Shown one piece after another: positions 22,901 through 34,900 of a stretch of DNA of 64,000 nucleotides. The notes below the pieces were generated by a model, which saw only the letters and a list, made by a program, of their open reading frames with translations, searched no databases and had not been told where the DNA came from. This DNA comes from Odiellus spinosus (lineage: Eukaryota > Arthropoda > Arachnida > Opiliones > Phalangiidae), in contig OY987233.1 of the NCBI GenBank assembly GCA_963920705.1, forward strand, positions 7,616,001 to 7,680,000, given 5' to 3'. A program made the position numbers and the translations under genes. Each line of letters starts with the position of its first letter. The stretch's first letter is position 1.

Positions 22901-25900
22901 TACAGTTATCAAAGACTCCTACTAGACTCGCTATAAGCTTAAATCCGTTTCGAAAAAATTTAAGACAAAATTCTCAAGAAAACTGAGTTGCTTCGAAAAA
23001 AATTACTCGTGAACCTATTTAACTATAAAGCGTACACTATTTCTAACAAACATCTTTTTCGGTTCATAGAAGAAGAACTCTCATTAGCATCTGCAATTGA
23101 GTCCTTTTGAAATAAATTGGAGCCTAATTTCTTAACTTTCATAGTTAACTGTGCCCTTACCGAAAAAAGTTAGTCCGATCTGAAGAGGTCCTCAAGGACA
23201 CATAAGAAAGTCTTGGGCAAGTCTTTAAGACTTTCCCAATACTTCTTGACATAATGAAAGACTTCCCCAAGATAGACTAACTTTTTTTGGTAAGGGTGAA
23301 TTTCCACGAAACCTTTTTTGCGAGTTTGATTATGGGTTTATGCATATTTAAGTTTAAACCCATTGAAAATAAGTTGTTTCTTGAGTTTAATATTACATTT
23401 ATGAGTTTCCTGTCAATCATGCTAGGACCACTCACTTTATTCCGACAATAAAATGTCTCAAACTTGCCTTAATGACTAGATATGAAACTCTTGATGGATC
23501 CCAGTTAAGCCTACTTTCCGAAAAGGAATACAAGCTTGAGAGTTGCGTTTACAATTTTTTAGGGACGGGTTTAGTTGAGCTGAAACTTTGGTATCTACTT
23601 CTAAACGATAAAATCAATATAAAATTGAACTGCATTCTTTCTTTAAAAATAAAACTTCAAACTATATTTATCCAAAGGTGTTTAAAAGACAAACTATGTT
23701 CTTGACAACCAATCCTGAATGTTAAATAAGGTTAATCGGTACAGTTTTAATTAATAAATGAAGGTCATTTCATATGCAATTGATTTTTTTTTTATTTGAT
23801 ATTATTTTTTCTCCCATCGACTGACTGCCACTTATCTTTTACGTAACTTTGTCTTATCACAAGTTTTAGATTGAATTACAATTTTGGCTTTCGTAGGAAT
23901 AAATTTCATTGGTGGGGGGATAAATTCTTGTTTTTTAAATTAAGGAAAAGTTTGAAGTTGTTAGTCGCTGGTTTATTAGTACATTAGCTTTCTAGCCCAC
24001 GTTTACCTTAAAGTTTGAGGAAATGCGGGAAATTCTTTTAGCGATTATACCTCTATGGAAATTCTGTAGGGGTGATTGTGGTGTATAGCTACGTTTTAAT
24101 CACCATGGAGTGTTCGATGGTCTTATCTTATGCGGTATTTATCTATTTATTGCACCTCTACTAACTTTGCTCGAGATATAATATTCGGAAATGGAATTTT
24201 TGCATGAATAGTAGAAAAATGAATCCGTTTTTTCGTGCCGTAAGCAAATTTTTTTTATAATGTAGGTTTATGAATGGGAGGATTCTATTATCATATGTAA
24301 ATTTCATGCTCATTTTTTTTCAAAGGGAGAATGTAGTCTGACTAGTTGGTTTTTATAATTTAATTATTCTTAACGATAGAATAGCAATGAATTCATAAAA
24401 CATTTTGAGTAATTTGAACCGCAAATCTTTTTAAATCTTCAAAAAAAAATTTTTAAAGCTACCCCTTACCTAAAAAGGTTTGTCGTAAGAGGTCTGGGGA
24501 AGTCTTTCCAGTGTTTTATGTATTCTTAAGAGGTCTTGGGGAAGTCTTTCATTATGTCAAGAAGTCTTGGGCAAGTCTTAAAGAGTTCCCCAAGACTTTT
24601 GTAGTGTTCTTGAGGACCTCTTCAGACCAGACTAACTTTTTTCGGTAAGGTACATACAATTAAAGGTATATAAAAGCTATAGTGAACTTTGGAAGAGTTA
24701 ATCCTGACACGTGAAAATTGTTTTAATACTTAATCCTTGTCAAAATATATAATACTTTAGGTACGTTTGGTGAACAAAAAACTGCACACGCAAAGCTAGA
24801 TGCGCTACAAAACCTGGAAAAGTGACGGAACTTGTAAATTAGCCCAAAAGGTCAGGGAATAATCAGGGAATTTGAAATTACCCCAAATTGTCAGAGAAAT
24901 TATATATTTTGATACATCTGAAGGAACTGTTTCATTGGATGACCAATTATTTCTTACATAATTACTATAAACTGAAGTTTTTTTTTTTTTTTCATATTCT
25001 TAGTAAACTATCGACCCTATGTCAAATAAAAAGTGGGAATTGTCAAGAGCTTGCCCGTAAGAATAAATTCACGAAAAAAAGATTAGTATTGGTCAGGGAA
25101 ATTGTTTAGAAATGGTCAGGGAAAACCTGGAAAAGTCATGGAAATTAACTTCCAAAAATTTATACGATATCCCTGTATGATAAACTTCGTTGCTATCATC
25201 GGTTTAATTTGAGTTTTTCAAAATATTTCAAGTCACGGCCTTTATTTCAAATTATTCCATCCTTTTTGATGGGTAATAGCTTTAGTTAGGGTATTAAAGA
25301 GTAAACCAAAAATTAGGAGAATTATAAAACTCTATATTGCTGTAAAGGTGGCTCGTGCTAGATTAAGTTGTGGAAAAATGAGTCTAGTATAGTCAATTGG
25401 TCATTGGAAATGGTCATAGCAGTCAATCTTGTAATTCAGGAAATTTGAAATGCAAAATTTTGTGGATAATAAGTTTGGAACACCAGGGTTGCACTTCTCT
25501 CAAATGAGTGACGTTTTTATTTTATTCATAGTTATTAACGCTATGACATTAACAACTGGACACATATATTTACTGACGAATACGAAATTCTCATGCTCAT
25601 AAACCAACTTCCAGGGGCTACGGCCATTGTGGTACAAGTATAATAATGAATTATCACAATAGATAGCGCGCTCACTCTCTCTCGTTCTCGTACCTATAAA
25701 CATATTACACCCGTTGCTATGTGAAACGCGTCAAGTCTCGAAGCGCGAGAGGAGGGATTACTGCCTAATTTGTCTCTCTCATCATAGCTTAGCCACTCAG
25801 AATGGGAACTACGATATCGACATCTCTTAACAGATCAGTGCGTAAAGAGTGTACCCAAATAGAGCACTGCCCCTAAAAGTTTCTCTTCAATTTCGAATTC

Positions 25901-28900
25901 GTCTTTAGGTAAGGAAGAATAACAAAACCTGGTGTTTAAAAGCGCCCTTTAACGTCAAACTGAGGCTAAAGAACTAATATTACTTCTCTTTATCCATATT
26001 TTGTTAGGTCTTAAGCCTCTGTTTGCCCTTGGAGGGCGATTATAAACTCTAGATTGTTATTCCTCTTTACCTATTAAGATAGGTGTACAGTAGTTTCTAG
26101 TCCTAGGTTAACGAAAGATAGTATTAATATATTAATTGCACATCGTACGATTGAAAGCCATCTTTGAATAGCTATAACAACGTTTAAATTGATCACAGCC
26201 TCGATGGTTTTTTTAGATGGAAAACTCCAAACAGGGATAATGGAGGCATACTTTTAAATTAAGCTTTAGATAATGACACGAGGAAAGATTCACTATTGTT
26301 TTCCTTAAACTTCACTAAAGATCATAGGGAAAGTATCAAGGTTATATTCTAGGTAGGAAATTTAATCTACGTACGGTCGTACAAGCTGGATTTCAAAAAA
26401 AAAATCTAGGATAAAATTCCCTTAAATGGAGGGTGAAGAGGAAAATCCAAGTATTTTTTAATCAATTCTTGTACTAATTATAAGCAAAAATAGATCTAAA
26501 CCGCAAAACAATAATGAACAGCTGTATGCGTGCTAGTTAGAATCGGGTGGAGCCTATGGGGGGCCTTAAGCCCCTCCTCCTGTCACGCGTACATGAAGCA
26601 GTTTTCTAAGCTTAGAACACGGCTTACAAGAGTCAACACGCGGAGATGAAGTCTCGGACTTTGGAGATTTTTCGGGCTTGTGATGGGGTGGAAATCATAA
26701 TGTATATAACTTCAAAGCTAACCAGCTCCTCCCTTTTGTGACTAGCTTTATACTGGAGCTATAGCGTATGGTTCATTATTCTTGTGTGGATATAGATCTA
26801 TTCTAATTATAAGACCTAACCGTGTAGTAATCATTCAGGAAATATATCCCAATTATTTTAAAAATCAAAGTAGATTCAGATTTATCTGTTCTCCCCCTTC
26901 AGTCAATAGTGTAACACCCTACCTTCCAGCGAACAAAATACTCGTGGCACGCGAGACGTGAGAAACATGGCGTTCGACATAGCGCATGCCACTAGTATTT
27001 TGCTCGCTGGAAGGCAGGCGAGCGTTACCCTTACCAAAAAAAGTTAGTCTTAATTAAGAGATCTTGGGGAAGTCTTTCGGGTGTCTTGTTCAGTCTTAAG
27101 AGGTCTTGGGGAAGTCTTCCATTATGTCAGTAAGTCTTGGGGAAGTCTTAAAGCCTTACCCAACACTTTTGTAGTGTTCTTGAAAATTTTTTCAGATCAG
27201 CCTAACTTTTTCCATAAGGGTATATGATTGGTTGAAGGCGGAGAACAGTGAAATCTGGATCCATTTTCTTTGATTTTTAAAATTATTGGGATATATTTCC
27301 TGAATGATTACTACGTGGAAAATTCTTATAATTAGTAGAAGAATCGATAAAAATTAACTTGACTCTCCCTTTAAATGTTTACTTTGCTTACAGGCGTATT
27401 ATAAATTAAAGGACATATTTCATATAAATTCACTTTTTTGAAACCCAAGATACTGAACTAAAAACACACTATATAAAATATATCTACAAAATTTATCTAA
27501 AATAATTAACCATTTTCTTGAAATTTATAGACTGATGGTTGTTTTGAGAGGTATTTGAATCTTCAGAAAGGGGCGGGACAATTTCTTGATTTATAGATTG
27601 CATGCGAAATGTAGCTATACTCTTGTTAATTTTCATTGAAATTAATTTTCTTCAAGTAATTAAGAAACAAAATCTTAAATTAGACATGTCAAAATCTGAC
27701 TAGATTTAATGTTTAGAATTTTTTTAGAAGGTTTACTCTTTATTTCAATGTGCTCCCATCAAATATCTAAAGAAATCTGCTTTCCCAATATGGAAAAATC
27801 GTCTAATTTGGAAAAATCGTCTAATTTGGTAAAATGGTCCAATTTGTCAACTTCAAATAGAATTTGTCAAATATATCAAATAAAATTACCTGAATTCAAA
27901 AATTTCACAAAGCCCGAATTGAGTCAGATTGCGTGTCTACTTATTACATGAGACTTGGACTTTAAGCTTGTATTAACGCAATTATACAATTAATTGGTTA
28001 GTTTTTAATTTTTTATAACGATGAGGAAATTGGGGAGAGACGTGATTTTAATTTATTACAGGTAGTTTTGCCTGAAACCCTCTGCTTGTTCGAGTTATTG
28101 AGGTCTGACCCGAGTACATGTAGAGAATATATGATGGTGTTTTTAAATTCAAATACGTTCGATTGATGTATCAATGAGTGGATAGAATTTGGTAATCTTT
28201 TTGCGGTGTAAATATAGAGGTCATATTTTTGTTCAATATTTAAGTTTTTAAAGAGTTTCTGACAACCAGTTTTATAGAATTGTTCGAATTGTGAAATAAA
28301 AATGTAGAAAGTCTGATTTAGACACTTGAATTTAAAGTAGGTCCTCTAGGGTGACCTTTGTAGCATCTCTCGGTTTATTAGCAAACCTGTAATTTCGTTA
28401 AAGTCATCGTAAATGTAACAATACAGGACCATGTCGTTAAAGTGGACACAACCCGACTCTAGGCCTCGTCAAATTGATCTAGTGCCTAACACGTGAATTT
28501 AATTTTCAAGAATTCAATGAATTCTTGAAAATGAAATCACGCGAGATCAATTTGACGAGGCCTGCATAGAGTCTACTTTAACGGTGTAACCGGGGAAACT
28601 TTGTGGGAATTTCTCTATTTATTTTCTATTCTAATCTTTCCCCAAGTTACTTACTTCCTTTCAGAGGAATTGGGTGGAGATTCCTTTAAGGAATATTTTC
28701 TAAATATTATATTACCCTTGCGTTGTAATAAACGTTGATCTCCTTTCCTCCGAAGTGACCGAGATGATTAATTTCTTACTTAAATAATTTCAACTAAGTT
28801 CTAAGCATTCACTCAATACTTTATTTCTTAATATTCTTCTCATTGAGAACGCGATCTATCTGTTTAGCAATCCGCAATCAATCAATCTATCAATCTCTAC

Positions 28901-31900
28901 AACATTTCTATTTATACAAGAAAAAGGGGGTGGAGCTTTGCAACAGGGAGTCCAGCTGGAATATTCCAGAAATTTACATGGAAGAAGCGCCACCTATTTG
29001 GCGAAATGACCTTCCAGCTGGACACCTGTTGCAACGGCAATAATAATTACACCAACTGATCTTTACCAGCTATCCTACGTACCCCAACACTCATGGCCAT
29101 AGTTGCTTAAATGGCAGAGTGACTACCACCTTGTAAGCGTAACGTTGTGGGCTAAAATCCCACCCGTGAACAAACTTCTTTTTCACTTGTGGTGAGGTTT
29201 GTAGCATCTAACGGACAATATCCAACCTGTTGTAATTTGAGCCAGTAAAGTCATCTTAAATGGCCCACTTTTATCTAAATAAAATCCCAGCAACACTATT
29301 TTTCTCTTATTTAATCTATTGGTTGATTATTTGTCACATAATATCTTGTGGATTTTGCTAAGCCAATAAAGGGGCATAACTTATCATTCTTAACATGTCT
29401 CGCTTTGGCGTGTGCCTTGATTGGTTTCTTTCTCTCACTTTTCAATTGAGTTTAGCCAATAAAATCACCCGCCCGAAACTCTACAGTAATATACACGTTT
29501 AGAAACTTAGAAGAGATCTTTAAACAATGCTGAGTAGCTTTTTTTAGATTGCAATGCAAAAGTATTTACAATTTTATCCAAAATAAAAGCGTATCTATAC
29601 CGAAGTGTATCTTAGGCAAAGCCAAGCCCCTTAATCTTAAGATTTATTGCTTCTAAAAAGTTGATAAAGCTTCATATTTTGTTTCTATTGACTTAAAAAG
29701 TGTGGCCCCTTTTGTTTGTAAATTAGATTAAATTATATTCTATGTGATTGGGTTTCTCCAAAAACTCCATGGTTCTCTCTTGACCCTTTGTTATGGAATT
29801 TAAACACAATCAATCTGGGCTTAAAATTAGATTTGTAATTTAATTATATTCTGAGTCAGCATTTTGCCTGCATGACTTTGATTGATCCCCTCAAATACGA
29901 CTTGTTCGTTCAGAGTTTGATCCTGATTTACCTGTTACGTCAGTGCTTAAGATCAGACGCGAGGTTTAATGATCCAGATCACTTGTTTGAGCAACTTTGT
30001 AACATACAGCTTCTTACATACTAGCTTAACTCTAAATAAATGCTTAATTTATAAATTAACAGATCTAGGTCCAAGAGGGCCCCTAGTAAAGTTCTACAAT
30101 CGTTAAATAGGAAACCCAAGCTCACATGCAGCGCCCCCTACACTAGTGTCTATTAGAGGATCCTCAGGTACAACATCAGCCAACAGTGTTAACAGCTTGA
30201 AGGAAGGAAGTTGTATTCTGGAGTGGAAATGTAGCCTAAAATTCCCATCGTGCTCCGATGCCACGAAGTGCAGCCATCTCTTGGTTTTAAAAGTAGTATA
30301 AATTCTCCTCACGTCAAAACACTTGATCAATAGGCGTGAGAGGGGAAAACGTCTTAAGTCAAAACTTGCATCTGACCAAATTCATCGGTAGCTCAGGTAA
30401 TTCTAGCTTCCATTGATGGGAAAGGCCCCTCTGGGGTTTTCCACTCCGGAATACAACTTTGTTTCTTCAAGGTTACAGTCTTGGAGTATTTGTTTTTTCC
30501 AGAGCACTCTGCGCTGGAATGCTAATGTTATACACCATTATTTTTATTTTAAAATTAGGTTGTTCCAATTTGACTTTGTGGTTAGTTCAGATTTTTCAAT
30601 AAATTTCAAACCTAGAAAAACTTACAAATTTACAAAAAAAAATTGAAGTCGTAATATGTCTGAAAGTTCTCTGTCATTGTTAGGTCGTATTTTCCCTTCA
30701 AGGCTTATAAGCTCTTTATCTGTATATAGTTTGAATCTTTATTACATTTTATTTGCCAGGATTTCTGCAGTTAATCGTAGCTTTTACTCAAATGTAGGTC
30801 AAAAAATATATAGCATAAAACTGAATTGCCGAGATAAATGTTATAACAACGCTGAACTAGTATCTCATTTGTATTGTAATTTATAAACAAAACATGTACA
30901 ATTCAGTGAATACAATGTTATTGGTATACTTGCCTATATGTATTTAAATCTTTTGCGCAACATTACGGACAAAATTATCGTTTAGTATCTGTGATGGTTT
31001 TCCACTTGGTGTGTCATTAAAAAATGCACCTTTTTGGAGGTTTAATTAATAATAAAATTCCACTGGAAAGCGTGGTAACAAATTTTGTTATATAATTTGT
31101 GGAATGGTTTACTTAGCGGGAGAATGCAACCCAACAACAAGTGATTTTTAATATTAAACTAGAAATAATTTTAAAACTTACCTGGAAAATCGGCTTAGCT
31201 GGATTCTTGGCATTGATGTGTCGGCTACCAATGAGCAAAGGCCCGTTGTCAAGGCGAGATCTCCAAGAGGCTTCCAATATGCAGTTCGATTGGTCGCTTA
31301 CCCATCAATGCAAATAAATTCAGAATCTGGATGAATGTGGCTAAGCCTATTTTCAGGGTAAGCTTTAGTTTTACTTTAAATTTAGGTTAAAATTTGTATT
31401 TTTTTCTTACAAAGACGATTAAAAAAGTACTAGTTTTTTTTTTTTCCGAAAGAAATTCGAACCTCCAGAATGGCATTTGTCTGTTCTGAATTGTTTGAGT
31501 GAAGCTCATGAACTTGCTCGCTAGCCAATTTTGATTACATTCAGCCTGACAAAATCTTGTGAAAGTTCCGTCACTTTTGGCAGTCTTTTTGTTAGACACC
31601 ACAAAATTGATTGAAAATATATTTTAGTCATTTTAAGAATAGAAAACTAATTTTAAATGTACCATAAGTATATATATCTTTCTATATGATTTTCCTGCTA
31701 TCTTTTGATAGTAAAATCCCAATTTTTTTGGATTTGGGTGCGTGTTATCCTTCAATATTTATATGCACTTAATAGAGTAATATCAGTGTGACGTGACGCG
31801 ACGTCACCCACCCTATTTCGTATAAGAAAAAAGTTGCCGCCAAAATGGCCGCCATGGTCAATGCTATGGAGCGACACTACTCTATTGTTTGCAAGTTCAA

Positions 31901-34900
31901 ATGTTTTGTGAGACCATCAGTAAATTATTACATAACTCGCTCAACAAATTCTTTCTTCAGTGTGTGCTTAAACATGTCATTCAGTATTAGTTGCCAGATT
32001 GAAGAGTTATTTATTCTAATACTTTTCCTTATTAGAGTAGTTAGTCTGATCTGAAGAGGTCCTCAAGATCACTACAAAAGTCTTGGGGAAGTCTTGAGGA
32101 CTTCCCCAAGACTTCTTGACATAATGGAAGACCTCTTCGGACTTTACAAGACCTCTTGTTGATAGATTAACAAGATTTAGATTTCAACTTCATCGAAAAT
32201 TTCCTTGTCTTGCGTTAACAATGACAAGTTCAGAAACTTGTTCCTGGGTTTGCAGACTCATGAGGAATCTAAAAAATGAAACTCATTTTCGAGTGCGAGA
32301 AAATTAAAAATGTTGTTTTTTCAAATTTTGAACTTTTTTCAGAGCTGACTCTTTATGATTTTGATTGTTCTTAACCTTAATTTTTTTATAATTTTATTTC
32401 TACAGACTAACAAAATCAACAACCAAAACAATGCGAACAGCGCGGCAGTAGTCGGTGGTGTAAAATCTTCTCCTCCTAATGTTCCGCCTCCTACTCAACT
32501 TACGAAGATCAAGTATGCGGGACCACACATCAAAAAAGAAAGACGTCAAAGTTCTTCTCGCTTTAATATTAGCAAAAATCGAGAACTACAAAAACTTCCG
32601 CTGATAAAGGACGCCGCTCCCAATGAAAGGGAAGAACTCTTTGTTCAAAAAATTAGGCAGTGTTGCGTCTTGTTCGATTTCGTTAGCGACCCTCTTAGTG
32701 ATCTAAAATGGAAAGAAGTAAAGCGAAGTGCGCTTCACGAGATGGTGGAATTTGTCACCACGCAGCGGGGAGTCGTCACCGAGCCCATTTATCCCGAAAT
32801 TGTCAACATGGTAAGAATACTATTGCCATACTTTTTATTAAAGATTGCTTGTGGACTTTGGTATCTGTTACTTATATTTAACCAATACAGAGTAAAAGTG
32901 CATAAGCTGCTATAGATAGGGATACAGTTATCATTGAGGCATGTGCAAAACAAAATCGGTTTCATAATAACTCGCACGTGAGCTTTGAGGAAATGCATTT
33001 GCTTTTGTGCTCAATATTCAAATTTTCTATATATAATCTGCTATCCCTTACGGAAAAATGTTAGTCTGATCTGAAGAGGTCCTCAAGAATGCTACAGCGG
33101 TGCTAAGGACTTCCCCATGACTTCTTGACATAATGAAAGACTTCCCCGAGACCTCTTAAGACTGCATAAGACACCTGAAAGACTTCCCCAAGACCTCTTA
33201 TGACTAACTTTTTTCGGCAAGGGATTTTAAATGAAGTCAAGCTAAGATAGAGAGATATCATGGCTCTTATGGAGCCTGGAAAAGTCAGGGATCTAGAAAA
33301 TGGTTAAAAAAGGTCCTGGATAAGTCATGGATTTTAAATCCAAAAAATTCGTACGGACTCTGGTTTTGAAAACGTTATTGTTACAAATATAAAGTGGTTT
33401 GAAGTTACTTCAATTCGTTCATTGTTAAGTGACTTCACAGTGACGTTTTTCAAACTAAGTCCGCCTCCTTAGCTTGAGTTCATTTTACGGTCTAAACCAC
33501 CTTGTACACACCTGGAAATGTTAGATAATTTGAATTTTATAAATAAATTAGGGAAATATCAGGGAAGTTCTTAAAAATTTGACATAAATCGGGAATTTAT
33601 GCAAGCACGAATATCATTAACTTCTTCAACAAGTTGGTACAACCCTAGGAAATTTTATCCATTACCAAAAAAAGTTAGTCTTAATAGGTCTTGGAAAGTC
33701 TTTTGGGTGTCTTATGTAGTTTTAAGAGGTCTTGGTGAAGTTTTTTTATGATGTCAAGGAGTGACTTTTGTAGCGTTCTTGAGGACCTCTTCTGATCAGA
33801 CTAACATTTTTCGGTAAGGGATATTTTTATTACGATTTCATAAAACCTACGTTGCGCCCAGAAATATCAGGGAAAATTTACTAGTAAAACCTTGTTTTTC
33901 AACTCGTATATTTGAATTTCGTCTAAATAACTGGTGTTTTATGATACCTATATTCTAGAGCCAATAAATGTAATTTTATAGAAAATAAGATTTTGGATTC
34001 CAAAAATTTAGATGAATATCTTAAAGTCAAATTATCGGTTACTAGGCAACACCAGTTATAGAATTATTAAATAGTGGAATGTGGTGTAAAAATGAAGTGT
34101 CAGACATTTGTCATTTTAAGTGTTCTCCAATTTAAAGCTAAGTTAGTGAGGAAGAAGCGTAGAGATTTTGAGACAGAAGTGTGTTAGTAGTTGTCAGACT
34201 CCATAATTAAATTAACAAGCCAGGGTAGTAAGTTATTTTTAATTTTGGACTGTTTTCATATGCATAAATAACTCCTCAACAAAAGTTTCGAGGTAATTTA
34301 ACAGTTAATTATCAAAGTTGCAAACTAGACTCGAAAAGACTAAATGAGTTTTGAGGAAAAATTTTATATATAAAAATTCTCTGGAAAAGTTAATTGCTGA
34401 TATCATTGAAATATCCATTACGGAAAAAAGTTAGACTGATCTGAAGAGGTCTTCAAGAACACTACAAAAGTCTTGGGGAAGTCTTTAAGACTTACGTAAT
34501 AGAAGACTTCCCCAAGACCTCTTAAGACTAAATAAGACAACCGAAAGACTTCCCCAAGACCTCTTAAGACTAACTTTTTTTGGTAAGGGATATAAATATG
34601 GCGGATGAACCAATTTAACTCTAAATCTAAAGCACGGGTTGTTTCTAACAAACCTCACTTTCGGTTCACGTAATGCCATTTCAAAGACGAACTCTCATTG
34701 GCATCAACAATTTGACTGCTTCAAAAAAGATTCTTCGCGTCTAATTTCGTTAATTAACCCCAAATTATTTCAAAGATGGTTGCGTGTGCTTTTAATGTTT
34801 TTAAGCATGTTTTAAGTCTTAATAGAAAAATTACTTGTTTCCATACTCCTTTTAAGACTTGCTTATTTCTTCGTATAGTTTTCAGTCAATGTGTTTCGAA

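Larger units (their letters stand above)
26420..27380. mobile_element. Long-TIR element interrupted by other repeats
   Basis: Left arm phrases CATTCAGGAAATATATCCC, AATTATTTTAAAAATCAAAG (about 26831-26872) reappear inverted as CTTTGATTTTTAAAATTATT and GGGATATATTTCCTGAATG (about 27268-27307). The similarity extends outward through CTAATTATAAG on both sides to CCCTTTAAATG-like ends near 26424 and 27370. Between the arms lie a hairpin element (26920-27015) and a family A MITE (27028-27220). The left arm also seems broken by an insert at about 26485-26800. Outer limits are approximate. Confidence 0.5.
20177..32405 (+). other. 12.2-kb second intron of the B56 gene
   Basis: No conserved coding exon recognised. 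It holds MITE family A copies at 23154, 24463, 27028 and 32041, family B at 31118, family C at 28437, an hAT-like family F copy near 24800, a complex long-TIR element at about 26420-27380, tRNA-derived SINE sequence near 28345 and 29095, family G at 30196, and a foldback at 20903. The remainder is AT-rich and featureless to me, apart from a GC-rich CpG-containing block at about 31788-31870 that may be an internal promoter. Confidence 0.6.

Noticed and set aside
29095..29171. Functional tRNA-Thr gene
   Set aside because: The T-loop lacks TTCGA and the acceptor strands do not pair convincingly, and the sequence continues into a repeated body, so a SINE is more likely.
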